Assembly: GCA_903895695.1 (NCBI GenBank)
Contig: CAITUY010000198.1
Location: 1 to 64,000, forward strand
Direction: 5' to 3'
DNA from: an uncultured bacterium
Lineage (GTDB): Bacteria > Verrucomicrobiota > Kiritimatiellia > CAIKKV01 > CAITUY01
Length of the DNA stretch: 64,000 bases
In this document: piece by piece, positions 1 to 8,061 of the stretch
Position numbering within the stretch: the first letter of the stretch is position 1
Layout: every line of letters begins with the position of its first letter
Position numbers and translations under genes: made by a program
Notes under the pieces: generated by a model
The model's input: only the letters and a program-made list of their open reading frames with translations
Databases searched by the model: none
Told to the model about the DNA's origin: nothing

Positions 1-204
1 CTCTGTCTCCGGCTGCCATTCCAGCCCCAACTCCACCCCGCCGCACTCCGTAACACCGCCTCAAAACTCCCCGCAACCCGCCGCTCCCGCTTTCCTTCCC
101 ACTCATCCTCTCTCATTCCTGCCAAAAGAATCAGCCATACCGCCCGCATGCCGGTGCAGGCTTGATCTTGATGGTGGCGCGCACTAGAGTACCGGCCTTT
201 CTCC

Positions 205-1530
205 ATGAGCGCGCCCGACCGACAATCCATCACCGTCTTCCCCTGTCCCCGCGTGGCCGGGTCGCTGACAGTTCCCGGCGACAAGAGCATTTCGCACCGG
301 ATCGTGATGCTGGCCGCCCTTGCCGCCGGCACGACAGTCGTGCGCGGGTTCCTGCGCAGCGCCGACTGCCAGGCCCTGTTGGACGCGATGTCGCGGCTGG
401 GTGCCTCGTATGTCTTTGACGGCGACGAGCTGCGCATTCACGGCACGGGGGGAACCTTGCGGGCCGCGGCAGAGCCGCTGGACCTGGGCAACTCCGGCAC
501 AGGGTTGCGCCTGCTGGCCGGCCTATTGGCTGGCCAGCCCTTCACGAGCGAACTAACGGGCGACGCGTCCCTTCGTTCCCGGCCCATGCGACGGATCGAG
601 GATCCTTTGGCGAGAATGGGCGCGCGGGTGGAGCTGTTGGGCGAGGGTGGCTGCGCGCCCGTCCGCATCGTCGGCGGCAGGCTGTACGGCATTGAATACA
701 CGCCGCCGGTGGCGTCGGCCCAGGTTAAGTCGTGCGTGCTGCTGGCCGGGCTGTTCGCAGAGGGCGTCACGACCGTGGTCGAGCCAACACCCACCCGCGA
801 TCATACGGAACGCCTGCTGACGGCCATGGGCGTGCCGGTTCGCACAGAAGGCACACGCGTGAGCGTCTCGGGATACGGCAGCCGGGGGCCCCGGCTGGCG
901 GGTCGCGACTGGGTCGTGCCAGGAGATTTTTCGTCGGCCGCCTTCTGGATCGTGGCGGCGGCGGCCACCCCGGGCGCCCGGGTCGAGGTACACGGCGTGG
1001 GGCTGAATCCCCGCCGGGATGCCTTGCTGGGCGTGCTGACGCGCATGGGGGCATCCATAAAGGTTGAGGAGGACCGCCGTTCAAACGCCTGCGAACGGCT
1101 CGGAACCCTTCGCGTCGAGGGCGGTGCGTTGACAGGGGTCGAGGTGGGCGGCCCGGTGATCGCCGACCTGATCGACGAGATTCCGTTGATTGCCGTGGCC
1201 GCGGCCCTGGCGCGGGGCCGCACCGTGATCCGGGACGCGCGCGAACTGCGCGTCAAAGAATCGGACCGCATTCACAGCGTCGTGGACAACCTGCGGCGCC
1301 TGGGCGTCAACGCCGAGGAGCGCCCGGACGGACTAACGGTCGAGGGCGCGGCCGAGATCCGCGGCCAGGTCTCGATCGACAGTTACGGCGACCACCGGAT
1401 CCCAATGGCCATGGCCATACTGGCCTTGTCGGCTACCGGGCCGGTTCGCCTGGACGGAATCGGCTGCGTGAACAAGTCTTATCCCGAGTTCTGGGACCAT
1501 TTGCGGAAAGTGGGAGCGTATGCCGAGTGA
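205..1530 (+). CDS. aroA: 3-phosphoshikimate 1-carboxyvinyltransferase (EPSP synthase)
   Basis: This cytoplasmic enzyme transfers the enolpyruvyl group of PEP to shikimate-3-phosphate, the sixth step of the chorismate pathway. The 441-residue length is normal for the family. Visible signatures are GDKSISHR near residue 26 (shikimate-3-phosphate and PEP binding), LGNSGTGLRLL near residue 95, and the C-terminal SYGDHRIPMAM that follows the RVKESDR motif. Both lobes of the inside-out alpha/beta barrel are covered. The start is ATG without a clear ribosome binding site. The 3' end overlaps cmk by 11 bp, so the two are probably translationally coupled; aroA-cmk adjacency is common in bacteria. Confidence 0.97.
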   Translation: MSAPDRQSITVFPCPRVAGSLTVPGDKSISHRIVMLAALAAGTTVVRGFLRSADCQALLDAMSRLGASYVFDGDELRIHGTGGTLRAAAEPLDLGNSGTGLRLLAGLLAGQPFTSELTGDASLRSRPMRRIEDPLARMGARVELLGEGGCAPVRIVGGRLYGIEYTPPVASAQVKSCVLLAGLFAEGVTTVVEPTPTRDHTERLLTAMGVPVRTEGTRVSVSGYGSRGPRLAGRDWVVPGDFSSAAFWIVAAAATPGARVEVHGVGLNPRRDALLGVLTRMGASIKVEEDRRSNACERLGTLRVEGGALTGVEVGGPVIADLIDEIPLIAVAAALARGRTVIRDARELRVKESDRIHSVVDNLRRLGVNAEERPDGLTVEGAAEIRGQVSIDSYGDHRIPMAMAILALSATGPVRLDGIGCVNKSYPEFWDHLRKVGAYAE

Positions 1531-2185
1531 CGTGATCGCCATCGACGGGCCTTCGGCCTCGGGCAAATCCACGGTGGCGCGCCGCGTGGCAGCCCGCCTG
1601 GGGCGCTTGTACGTCGACTCCGGCGCCTTGTACCGCGGGATTACGTGGCGCACCCTGGAAGAGGGCCGCGATCCCGCTGTTCCGGCCGAGACTCTGGCCG
1701 TGTTGCAGAACCTGCCGGTCGAATTCTTTGTCGCGGACGGCGCCGTGCGCTTCCGGATTGGCGGTTACGAGCCCGTGGCGGAAATCCGCGGCGAACGCGT
1801 GAACGAGCGGGTAAGCGAGGTGGCGGCGGTGCCCGAAGTGCGCGTCCAAGCCACGGCGTGGTTGCGCGCAATGGCGGATAAGGGTCCCCTGGTCATGGAA
1901 GGGCGCGACATCGGGACCGTCGTTTTTCCCGACGCGCGGTTCAAGTTCTACCTCGATGCCAGTCCCGAGGAACGAGCCCGGCGGCGCCAAGGCGAGTTGA
2001 CGGGAACGGACGTGAGCCGCGTGATGGCCTCGCTGCAGACGCGCGACCGGCGGGACAGCGGCCGGTCCACGGCGCCGTTGCGGGTGGCGTCGGATGCCCG
2101 GGCGGTCGACACGACGGGACTCTCGATTGATGAGGTCGTAGATCAGATTGTCGCCTCGATTGAAGACCATCAGGCAGGGGTGTGA
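1520..2185 (+). CDS. cmk: Cytidylate kinase
   Basis: CMP/dCMP kinase that makes CDP and dCDP from ATP in pyrimidine nucleotide salvage. The 221-residue protein opens with the P-loop DGPSASGKST, followed by YVDSGALYRG, which binds the acceptor nucleotide. EGRDIGTVVFPDA and the RxxRR lid segment (RARRRQ) are further family signatures. The length fits the short bacterial form. The gene overlaps aroA by 11 bp and is followed 4 bp later by the epimerase-like gene, giving an aroA-cmk operon. Confidence 0.96.
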   Translation: MPSDVIAIDGPSASGKSTVARRVAARLGRLYVDSGALYRGITWRTLEEGRDPAVPAETLAVLQNLPVEFFVADGAVRFRIGGYEPVAEIRGERVNERVSEVAAVPEVRVQATAWLRAMADKGPLVMEGRDIGTVVFPDARFKFYLDASPEERARRRQGELTGTDVSRVMASLQTRDRRDSGRSTAPLRVASDARAVDTTGLSIDEVVDQIVASIEDHQAGV

Positions 2186-2189
2186 TTCC

Positions 2190-2645
2190 ATGGAGACATC
2201 GATTCAAGACGTGGTGATCAAGGATCTGGCGACGCACCCGGATCAGCGGGGTTTCTTTCGCGAGATCATCCGGGGCACGGACGACTTCTTCCATCCCGGG
2301 TTCGGGCAGTGGAGCCACTCGCAGATGGTGGTCGGCGTCCTCAAAGCCTGGCATATTCACCAGGTACAAACGGACTACTGGTACGTTGCTACCGGCGTGT
2401 TGCGCGTGGGCCTGTGGGACTGTCGTCCAGGGTCGCCGACGCGCGGACGGACGATGGACTTCCTGATGGGCGACGGCCAGCCGGGCCGGGTGGCGAAGAT
2501 TCCGCCCGGCGTTGCGCACGGGTGCAAGGTCCTGGTGGCTCCAGCCAACCTGATCTACATGACCACCCACATCTACAACCCGGCGGACGAGGGGCGCATA
2601 CCGCACGATACGCCGGAGGTCGCCTTCGATTGGACGCATGAGTAA
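2190..2645 (+). CDS. dTDP-4-dehydrorhamnose 3,5-epimerase family protein (RmlC-like cupin)
   Basis: A 151-residue single-domain cupin of the RmlC fold. The order GFFREIIR, then AWHIHQVQTDYWYV (with the usual active-site histidine), then IPPGVAHGCKVL matches nucleotide-sugar 3,5-epimerases. The open frame extends upstream to 2148 inside cmk, but ATG 2190 follows an AGGGG ribosome binding site and is preferred. The protein is shorter than canonical RmlC (about 180 residues), so the exact sugar substrate cannot be named. No rmlA, rmlB or rmlD partners lie nearby, so a role in rhamnose synthesis is only inferred. The 3' end overlaps ycgN by 8 bp. Confidence 0.8.
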   Translation: METSIQDVVIKDLATHPDQRGFFREIIRGTDDFFHPGFGQWSHSQMVVGVLKAWHIHQVQTDYWYVATGVLRVGLWDCRPGSPTRGRTMDFLMGDGQPGRVAKIPPGVAHGCKVLVAPANLIYMTTHIYNPADEGRIPHDTPEVAFDWTHE

Positions 2646-3174
2646 ACCGTCCGCCGCGGGGCCGTTCCACGGCCTGACGCGCGCCGGGTGGGATCGTCTG
2701 TGCGACGGGTGCGGTCGTTGCTGCGTTCACAAGATCGACGATCCGGCTGCCGGTCTGACCTACTACACCAATGTTGCCTGCCGTCTACTCGATCTCGACA
2801 CCGGGCGCTGCAAGCGCTACCGGACGCGTCGGCACCGGGTGCCCGCGTGCGTCGACCTCTACGCGTGCCGCGGGGAGTCGTTCGACTGGTTGCCTTCCAG
2901 TTGCGCGTACCGCCTCCTGGCGGGGGGCTTCGAATTGCCCGCATGGCATCCGCTCCGAACCGGCGATCCCGAGTCCACGCGCCGCGCCGGGATGTCGATC
3001 GTGGGGCACGCGGTGCCTGAATCAGAGGCGGGGCCGCTGGAAGGGAACATCATCGCCTGGGAGCCGCTGCGTAAGCGTCCCGCGCCGGCCCGACGAACTC
3101 CTTCCGGGCGCAAGGCGGCGGTGGCCCGCAAGCCGTCCGGCCGCGTTACGGCCGGTCCAGTTCTTCGCGGATGA
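2638..3174 (+). CDS. ycgN: YcgN-family cysteine cluster protein (UPF0260)
   Basis: 178 residues. The whole central part matches the YcgN/UPF0260 family: LCDGCGRCC, then YTNVACRLLD, a further Cys in the RC-K-Y stretch, PACVDL, SFDWLPSSCAYRLLAGG and LPAWHPLRTGDP. The eight or so conserved cysteines suggest a metal or Fe-S cluster, but the biochemical role is unknown in the family. The C-terminal 35 residues (basic, Arg/Lys/Pro rich) are an extension not usual for YcgN. The start overlaps the epimerase stop by 8 bp. The 3' end overlaps the convergent receiver-protein gene by 29 bp, so the two mRNAs have complementary tails. Confidence 0.9.
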   Translation: MSKPSAAGPFHGLTRAGWDRLCDGCGRCCVHKIDDPAAGLTYYTNVACRLLDLDTGRCKRYRTRRHRVPACVDLYACRGESFDWLPSSCAYRLLAGGFELPAWHPLRTGDPESTRRAGMSIVGHAVPESEAGPLEGNIIAWEPLRKRPAPARRTPSGRKAAVARKPSGRVTAGPVLRG

Positions 3175-3718
3175 CCCGGGCGAGCAGGGCGATGGGAACG
3201 GGCTTGATCAGGTAATGGCTAATGCCTAAGGCTCGCACGGCGGCGATCTCGGCCGGGACGGCCTGACCCGTCATCACGACCGCCTTTTGCAGCGATCGGA
3301 GTTCCTTGATCCGGCGAAACGTTTCCACGCCGTCGAGTCCGGGTTCCATGCGCAGGTCCAGCAGGATAAGATCGGCCCCATTGGAACCCATGTACGCCAC
3401 GGCGGCCTCGCCGCCAGCCACGCTGACGGCGCGATACCCGAGTTCGGTGAGCAGCCGGGCCGTCATCTCGCGGATAACCGGTTCGTCATCGACGATCAGG
3501 ATCTTTTCGTGCCCGCCGGGTATGAGGTTTGACGCGTCAGACGGCCTGCGTCCATTCCCTCGGGAGCCGAAATTGAACACCGAGATGCCGGTCATCGCCT
3601 GGAAGGCCCGCGCAAGCAGCAGGACAACCAGAAATGCCAGGGTGATGATACCGACGCACAAGAAGACCGAATGCGCTTGCGTCCATTCGTGTTCCAACCG
3701 ATACAGCCATTGCTCCAT
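3146..3718 (-). CDS. Membrane-anchored response-regulator receiver domain protein
   Basis: 190 residues. An N-terminal transmembrane helix (about residues 18-40) is followed by a short linker and one CheY-like receiver domain (about 72-190). Receiver residues are present: the acidic pair D77/D78, the phospho-acceptor Asp in LLDLRMEPGLDG (D121), the Thr-type switch in VVMTGQ, and Lys in LIKPVP. There is no output domain, so phosphorylation would act through protein contacts at the membrane. The gene lies 99 bp downstream of the citrate synthase gene on the same strand. Receivers with an N-terminal membrane anchor are uncommon. No dedicated kinase is adjacent. Confidence 0.85.
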   Translation of the reverse strand: MEQWLYRLEHEWTQAHSVFLCVGIITLAFLVVLLLARAFQAMTGISVFNFGSRGNGRRPSDASNLIPGGHEKILIVDDEPVIREMTARLLTELGYRAVSVAGGEAAVAYMGSNGADLILLDLRMEPGLDGVETFRRIKELRSLQKAVVMTGQAVPAEIAAVRALGISHYLIKPVPIALLARVIREELDRP

Positions 3719-3817
3719 GAACCTTCGGCACTTTCTCCCCCGATGTAAGGCGCAGATTGATGCCTGTTGCCGTACGGCTTGTCAAGTCTTGACGGAAGGC
3801 ACGCGGGATAGGCGAGC

Positions 3818-5146
3818 TTAGCGCTGGGCCAGCGGCACGTAGGCGCGCCGGGGAACGGCGTTCATGTAGGCCGGACGGATCACCCGGTTCTGCACGAGTT
3901 GCTCCAGGCGGTGGGCGCACCAGCCGGCGACGCGCGACAGGGCGAAGAGCGGCGTGTAGACCTCTACCGGGATGCCCAGGCAGTCCAACATGAAGCCCGA
4001 GTAGAAGTCAACGTTCGGGGCAACCTTCTTGCCCGGCTTGAACTCTTCGAATACCTGGGGCCCAAGTTCGCCGACGAGCGCGAGCAGCTCAAACTCCTCC
4101 TCGCGGCCACGCGAGGCTGCCATGGAGCGGCTTACGTTTTTGAGGATCGTAGCGCGTGGGTCGGAGAGGGTGTAGACGGCGTGCCCAATGCCGTAGATCT
4201 TGCCGGTGCCGTCGCCCGCCTGCTTGCGCAGCACGCGGCGCAGATACTCGGCGACCTCGTCGCGGTCCCGCCAATCCTTGATGGCTGTCTTGAGCTGCGC
4301 GAACATGGCCATGACTTTCTCGTTCGCGCCGCCGTGCAAGTGGCCTTTCAGCGAGGCCAGGCCGGCCGTGACGGCTGAAAACGTATCGGTCTCGCTGGAC
4401 GACACCGTGCGCACCGTGAACGTCGAGTTGTTGCCGCCGCCGTGTTCCGCGTGCAGGATGAGGAATAGGTCGATCAGGCGGATCTCTTCCGGTGTGCACT
4501 CGGCACCGGCACGGAACATGTGGAGAAAGTTCTCAGCGTGGGAACCTGTCGCAGCCGGGTTCACGAGGTTCAGGCTCTGCCCCCGGTACTTATACTGCAT
4601 GGCGTGGTAGGCGTACGAGACCAGCGCGGGAAAAGTTGCGATCAAGTCGATGCTGTGGCGCGTCACATCCTTGATCTTTGTCGAGTCCGGGGCCGGGTCC
4701 TCGCCGTACAGGCTGCAGACCGCGAGTTGGAGCGAATTCATCAGGTTGTTGTTGACGGTATCGCTAAGCCGATTCCGGAAGTTGACCGGAAGGTTGCGCC
4801 GGCTGGCCATGTAGCTCGAGAACGCGTCCAGTTGGGCGCTCGTGGGCAGGACGCCGGTGAGCAGGAGAAAGGCCGTTTCCTCGTAGCCGCGTCCAGGACT
4901 ATGGTGGGCGGCGAGATCCGCGATATCGATGCCGCAGTAGTACAGTTCGCCCGGCACATCGACTTTGCGGCCCGCGTCGTCCTTGATATAGCCGATGACC
5001 TTGCCCTTGCCGGTCAGCCCGACGATCACGCCCGAGCCGTCTTCATTGCGCAAGCCCAGCTTGATATTGTGCTTTTTGACCAGCTCCGGATCCGGCCGGT
5101 CCTGGCGCTCAATGATCTGGCTGAGTTCGTTCAGTATGTCCGACAT
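3818..5146 (-). CDS. gltA: Citrate synthase
   Basis: Condenses acetyl-CoA and oxaloacetate to citrate at the entry to the TCA cycle. The 442-residue protein has the catalytic His segments: ILHAEHGGGNNSTF and, later, GIGHAVYTLSDPRA. The conserved Asp/Arg region NVDFYSGFMLDCLGIP precedes PLFALSRVAGWCAHRLEQ. The N-terminus (SDILNEL...) and the GYIKDDAGRKVDVPGELYYCGID start of the fold are intact. It is upstream of and codirectional with the receiver protein, but the 99-bp gap means cotranscription is uncertain. No other TCA genes are in the window. Confidence 0.96.
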   Translation of the reverse strand: MSDILNELSQIIERQDRPDPELVKKHNIKLGLRNEDGSGVIVGLTGKGKVIGYIKDDAGRKVDVPGELYYCGIDIADLAAHHSPGRGYEETAFLLLTGVLPTSAQLDAFSSYMASRRNLPVNFRNRLSDTVNNNLMNSLQLAVCSLYGEDPAPDSTKIKDVTRHSIDLIATFPALVSYAYHAMQYKYRGQSLNLVNPAATGSHAENFLHMFRAGAECTPEEIRLIDLFLILHAEHGGGNNSTFTVRTVSSSETDTFSAVTAGLASLKGHLHGGANEKVMAMFAQLKTAIKDWRDRDEVAEYLRRVLRKQAGDGTGKIYGIGHAVYTLSDPRATILKNVSRSMAASRGREEEFELLALVGELGPQVFEEFKPGKKVAPNVDFYSGFMLDCLGIPVEVYTPLFALSRVAGWCAHRLEQLVQNRVIRPAYMNAVPRRAYVPLAQR

Positions 5147-5305
5147 GTCGCCTCCCGCTCCCCATCCGTCGGCCTGCGGTCGCCTTATGTTACCGCCGTG
5201 CCAACGTGAAAAACCGGATATTACGCATCACGGGAGCGGGAAGCAATCGCGGAGAATGGGCCCAAGGTATTCTTGTAGTCGCTCAAGAAGGAATGCTCTT
5301 GTGTG

Positions 5306-5327
5306 AATGTAGCATATAAGCTACATT
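5306..5327. promoter_or_regulatory. Palindromic operator of the toxin-antitoxin pair
   Basis: AATGTAGC and GCTACATT form a perfect 8-bp inverted repeat with a 6-base spacer (ATATAA). It sits 4 bases before the first ATG of the toxin gene. The centre also reads as a -10-like TATAAG at 5315-5320. Type II toxin-antitoxin operons of the HigBA type are repressed by the HTH antitoxin binding such a palindrome, so this is the expected autoregulatory operator. That function is inferred from position and symmetry. Confidence 0.75.
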
Positions 5328-5331
5328 GGTG

Positions 5332-5664
5332 ATGATGAAAGAGCGGGAACTCAAAGAGTACCTGACGGAGGCGGGGCGTAACCCGTTCCGTGAATGGCTT
5401 CATTCTCTTCGGGATCCCCAGGCGCGCGCCAGGATTCGCGTCCGACTCAATCGGGTGCGCCTCGGAAATCTTGGCGACTGCAAGTCCGTAGGCGATGGTG
5501 TCATGGAGTTTCGGCTGGATTTCGGTCTTGGGTACCGAGTGTATTTCGGACAGGACGGCGAAGTTCTGGTCATCCTGCTTTGCGGCGGCGACAAACGGAC
5601 ACAGGTGCGGGACATCGCGACCGCGAAACTGTACTGGCAGTCATACAAGCGGAGGACATCATGA
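5332..5664 (+). CDS. HigB/RelE-ParE superfamily addiction module toxin (Gp49-like)
   Basis: 110 residues. The pattern NPFREWLHSLRDPQARARI, then GDCKSVGDGVMEFRLDFGLGYRVYF, then VILLCGGDKRTQ is that of the phage Gp49-like/HigB killer family, which cleaves mRNA, usually on the ribosome. ATG 5332 or the next codon, ATG 5335, is the likely start; upstream TTG and GTG codons in frame lie in or beside the operator. The stop codon overlaps the antitoxin start (ATGA), which gives the toxin-first order typical of HigBA. There is no clear ribosome binding site, so a very short or leaderless transcript is possible. Confidence 0.88.
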   Translation: MMKERELKEYLTEAGRNPFREWLHSLRDPQARARIRVRLNRVRLGNLGDCKSVGDGVMEFRLDFGLGYRVYFGQDGEVLVILLCGGDKRTQVRDIATAKLYWQSYKRRTS

Positions 5665-5966
5665 GCAAAGTAACAACCAGCTACCGCGAGGGGCTTGTCA
5701 AGGATCTCGGTGATCCCGCAGAGGCGGCGGCCTATCTCAACGCCGCCCTTGAAGAAGAGTCCAAGGAGGTGTTCCTGCTGGCCCTTCGTGACATTGCCGA
5801 GGCCAAAGGCATGGCTCGGCTTTCCAGAAAGGCCCATCTGAACCGCGAGAGTCTCTACCGCATGCTTTCCCGCAAGGGCAACCCCCAACTCTCCAGCCTT
5901 GCGTCTATTCTGGAAAGTGCCGGTCTTAGACTCGCCGTGGAGGTCAGAGCGCCAAAACTGGCGTAG
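5661..5966 (+). CDS. HigA-type HTH antitoxin of the addiction module
   Basis: 101 residues with the arrangement of the short Xre-like antidote proteins that accompany Gp49-like toxins. An N-terminal segment (YREGLVKDLGDPAEAAAYLNAAL) is followed by a helix-turn-helix around residues 45-90 (AEAKGMARLSRKAHLNRESLYRML, then NPQLSSLASILESAGLRLAV). It should neutralise the toxin and repress the operon through the palindrome at 5306-5327. The start is ATG 5661 after GGAGG at 5651-5655, overlapping the toxin stop by 4 bp. Confidence 0.88.
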   Translation: MSKVTTSYREGLVKDLGDPAEAAAYLNAALEEESKEVFLLALRDIAEAKGMARLSRKAHLNRESLYRMLSRKGNPQLSSLASILESAGLRLAVEVRAPKLA

Positions 5967-6026
5967 CCGCACTGCCGCAGGACTTCAAGGCGTGCCGGGT
6001 TCGTTATTCGCGTTATGCGAAGCATG

Positions 6027-6662
6027 TCAGGCGTGGCGAGGCTCCCCGAACGCCTGCGGGCCGATGTCGCGAGGCTGTTGGGCGTGCTGCGCTGAACTCT
6101 TTCTTTTGTGCGAATCCTTGTCTGCAAACTCCGCATAGGTGCCCCATAGATCATTCAGATCCAGTACCTCGTTGTTCAGTCTAAGGCGATAATCTCTATC
6201 GAGGCGCTGGTTTGCGTTGCAGTCTGTAAGAACGACTGCCATCAGAAGGCCGAAGACCAAAGTGTTCGGGATGTGGAATTTATTGCCTTCATCTCCCATA
6301 TGCGAATAATGCACAAATGCAATTGTCTCGTCGATCACGCATTGGTGAACAAGAGAACACCGAATGATATGATAGAGAATGTCGCAGAAATCTGCATGAC
6401 CGGCAGAATCCTTTTTGACATCAGGAATGCTGTCACATTTGATTCTGATTTCGCTGGCAACGAGGCCAGGGAATCCGTACGTCGTGATGACGCGCATGTT
6501 GTCCTTGAGAAAGCGCTTGTATCTGCCATTGTTTGTTTGGATTTCCGGATACTTGCGAGACGCCGTCGCATCAACGGCGGAGCAAACAAGAGCAAGGCCA
6601 ACGTCGGGCCGCTGGCTATTCAGGTTGTCGATCGCGCTGGCCACGAATGTCGCGATGCTCAT
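6027..6662 (-). CDS. Hypothetical protein with HEPN-like Rx4H motif
   Basis: 211 residues, not assigned to a named family. A helical N-terminal half (ALVCSAVDATASRKYP, then RYKRFLKDNM) leads to ILYHIIRCSLVHQCVIDET. Here R101 and H106 form an R-x4-H motif like that of HEPN-domain ribonucleases and nucleotidyl-binding proteins. The C-terminal 30 residues look disordered (Gln/His/Lys/Pro). Base composition is clearly lower in GC than the flanking housekeeping genes, which suggests acquisition. The start overlaps the end of the upstream four-TM gene by 4 bp, so the two are almost certainly cotranscribed. It converges on the toxin-antitoxin pair 60 bp away. The HEPN assignment is inference from the motif. 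Confidence 0.6.
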   Translation of the reverse strand: MSIATFVASAIDNLNSQRPDVGLALVCSAVDATASRKYPEIQTNNGRYKRFLKDNMRVITTYGFPGLVASEIRIKCDSIPDVKKDSAGHADFCDILYHIIRCSLVHQCVIDETIAFVHYSHMGDEGNKFHIPNTLVFGLLMAVVLTDCNANQRLDRDYRLRLNNEVLDLNDLWGTYAEFADKDSHKRKSSAQHAQQPRDIGPQAFGEPRHA

Positions 6663-7093
6663 CTTCTTTTTCCATCGTAGAGATTAGGCACGATGTACGC
6701 GCGGAGTATGTATGCGAACATAAACGTCAGGATTGCTGCCGCGAGCGCTATTGAAACAAGGAAGATGTTGTCCTTCCCAAGGCAACTGCTTGCGATACGG
6801 GTTCTTGCCGCGTCTGTGAACAATCCGGCAGCAAACGCAATTGCGAGTTTGGCGGTTGACGAGAAACCTGCCTTCTCTTGCGTTGTATATGGCGATGCCA
6901 ACATACCTAGCAGTGAGCCAATGGAACATGCCAACATGAAAATGCTGGCGTTGGTAGATCGATGGGTGTTGGTCGATATCACATGACAACACAGAAACGC
7001 CTCGGCGGCCAGAACGACAAAGACAGCCGCCAGTGCGGATGTTGATACGGGATCATTCCTGAACGCCTTCTTGAGAAAGTAACACGCTTTCAC
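6659..7093 (-). CDS. Small four-helix membrane protein of unknown function
   Basis: 144 residues with four predicted membrane-spanning segments at about 17-38, 48-67, 77-95 and 109-132. The N-terminal tail is short and basic (MKACYFLKKAFRND) and the C-terminus ends NLYDGKRR. I do not recognise a family. It is the first gene of a two-gene unit, overlapping the HEPN-like gene by 4 bp. The low-GC composition matches that partner and differs from the surroundings. A soluble HEPN-like protein paired with a small membrane protein resembles the effector/membrane layout of some abortive-infection systems; that comparison is inference only. Confidence 0.65.
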   Translation of the reverse strand: MKACYFLKKAFRNDPVSTSALAAVFVVLAAEAFLCCHVISTNTHRSTNASIFMLACSIGSLLGMLASPYTTQEKAGFSSTAKLAIAFAAGLFTDAARTRIASSCLGKDNIFLVSIALAAAILTFMFAYILRAYIVPNLYDGKRR

Positions 7094-7176
7094 TAAGTCC
7101 TCCGTTCAACCGTTTGGGTTCGCATGGGTTAGCTCAACGTTGCCGGTGTGGGTGCGAGACCCGCCACGGGTCGAAA

Positions 7177-8061
7177 CTACCCACCACCGGCGCGTTGGCC
7201 CTCTTCCATCTCCAGGTTGCTCTTTCCGCCATTGCAGCGCTGGCAAAGTGTCTGAAGGTTTTCGAGCACTGTCTCACCTCCGGCCGCCCATGGCGCGACA
7301 TGATCAACTTCAAGAATGGTGCCTGGGTGCGTCGCCGGACTTCGTCCGTCCATTCTACACTTGAAACTGTCCCGCCTCATTACCATGAATCTCATACGCC
7401 ATGAAATCGTTCGAGAAGTCTTGTGGCGTATCGCATGCTGTGTCCCCGGAGGGACAGCCGGTGTCTCTGTTGTCTTCGGGACAAGTCTGTGTTCATCCTC
7501 GCCGACTGCAAGAATGAAGGCTTCCAGCGCCTTTCGCCAACCGCCGAATCGTCGAAGATAGCCGGCATGTCCGAACTTGGAAGTGGGTGGCGTCATGTCA
7601 ACTCGACCGAGATTCTCCCAGACCTGTGCGAGATTCGTAAAGAGATCATCATCCGAGAGTTTCTGGGTGAACCCGGTTGGCGCCAGACTTGCGGCTGCAA
7701 GCGCTGCGGACCAATTACCAAAGACACCCGTGACTGTTCCCACCGCAAACGCTCCATGAGTTGCATATTGTGGCGCCAGAACGGTTGCTCGGCCAAGTTT
7801 CTTGGCTACTCGCTTGAGGTCCGAAATCAGTTCGTCGCGCGGTATGTTCTGGCGCTTGGTCGTGACGAGGCCGGCAGTTTCGAGGGCTTGGTTCCAGCTT
7901 CCGAAGCGTTTGATGAGGGTCGTCGGGTTAAAGCGGCCGCGGGTCCCATATTCGTCCCGCTTTACGGTATTCTTGCCACACTGCGCGGCGACGCTCCGCA
8001 GATCGTCAAGAAGGACCCTATCTGAGCAATCTCTGTTGTTTGGCGGCAATTCGTATTTCAT
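7177..8061 (-). CDS. HNH endonuclease with three homing-endonuclease-associated repeats
   Basis: 294 residues. Three repeats of about 50 residues (roughly 10-64, 72-125 and 133-182) each contain a D-L-x-x-V-A segment, a central G-R-x-x(V/T) turn and a closing FGxWxxALEAAxL helix. This is the DNA-binding repeat associated with homing endonucleases. A C-terminal HNH domain follows (about 225-282): a Cys in FKCRMDG, LEVDHVAPWAAGGE as the His core, then NLQTLCQRCNGGKSN with the second Cys pair. A sequence-specific DNA nuclease is likely. It is a stand-alone gene, not inside an intron or intein, 83 bp upstream of the membrane/HEPN pair on the same strand. Confidence 0.85.
   Translation of the reverse strand: MKYELPPNNRDCSDRVLLDDLRSVAAQCGKNTVKRDEYGTRGRFNPTTLIKRFGSWNQALETAGLVTTKRQNIPRDELISDLKRVAKKLGRATVLAPQYATHGAFAVGTVTGVFGNWSAALAAASLAPTGFTQKLSDDDLFTNLAQVWENLGRVDMTPPTSKFGHAGYLRRFGGWRKALEAFILAVGEDEHRLVPKTTETPAVPPGTQHAIRHKTSRTISWRMRFMVMRRDSFKCRMDGRSPATHPGTILEVDHVAPWAAGGETVLENLQTLCQRCNGGKSNLEMEEGQRAGGG

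Noticed and set aside
5326..5331. TTG start for the HigB-like toxin
   Set aside because: The codon overlaps the operator palindrome and the ATG codons 6 and 9 bases later fit the family N-terminus.
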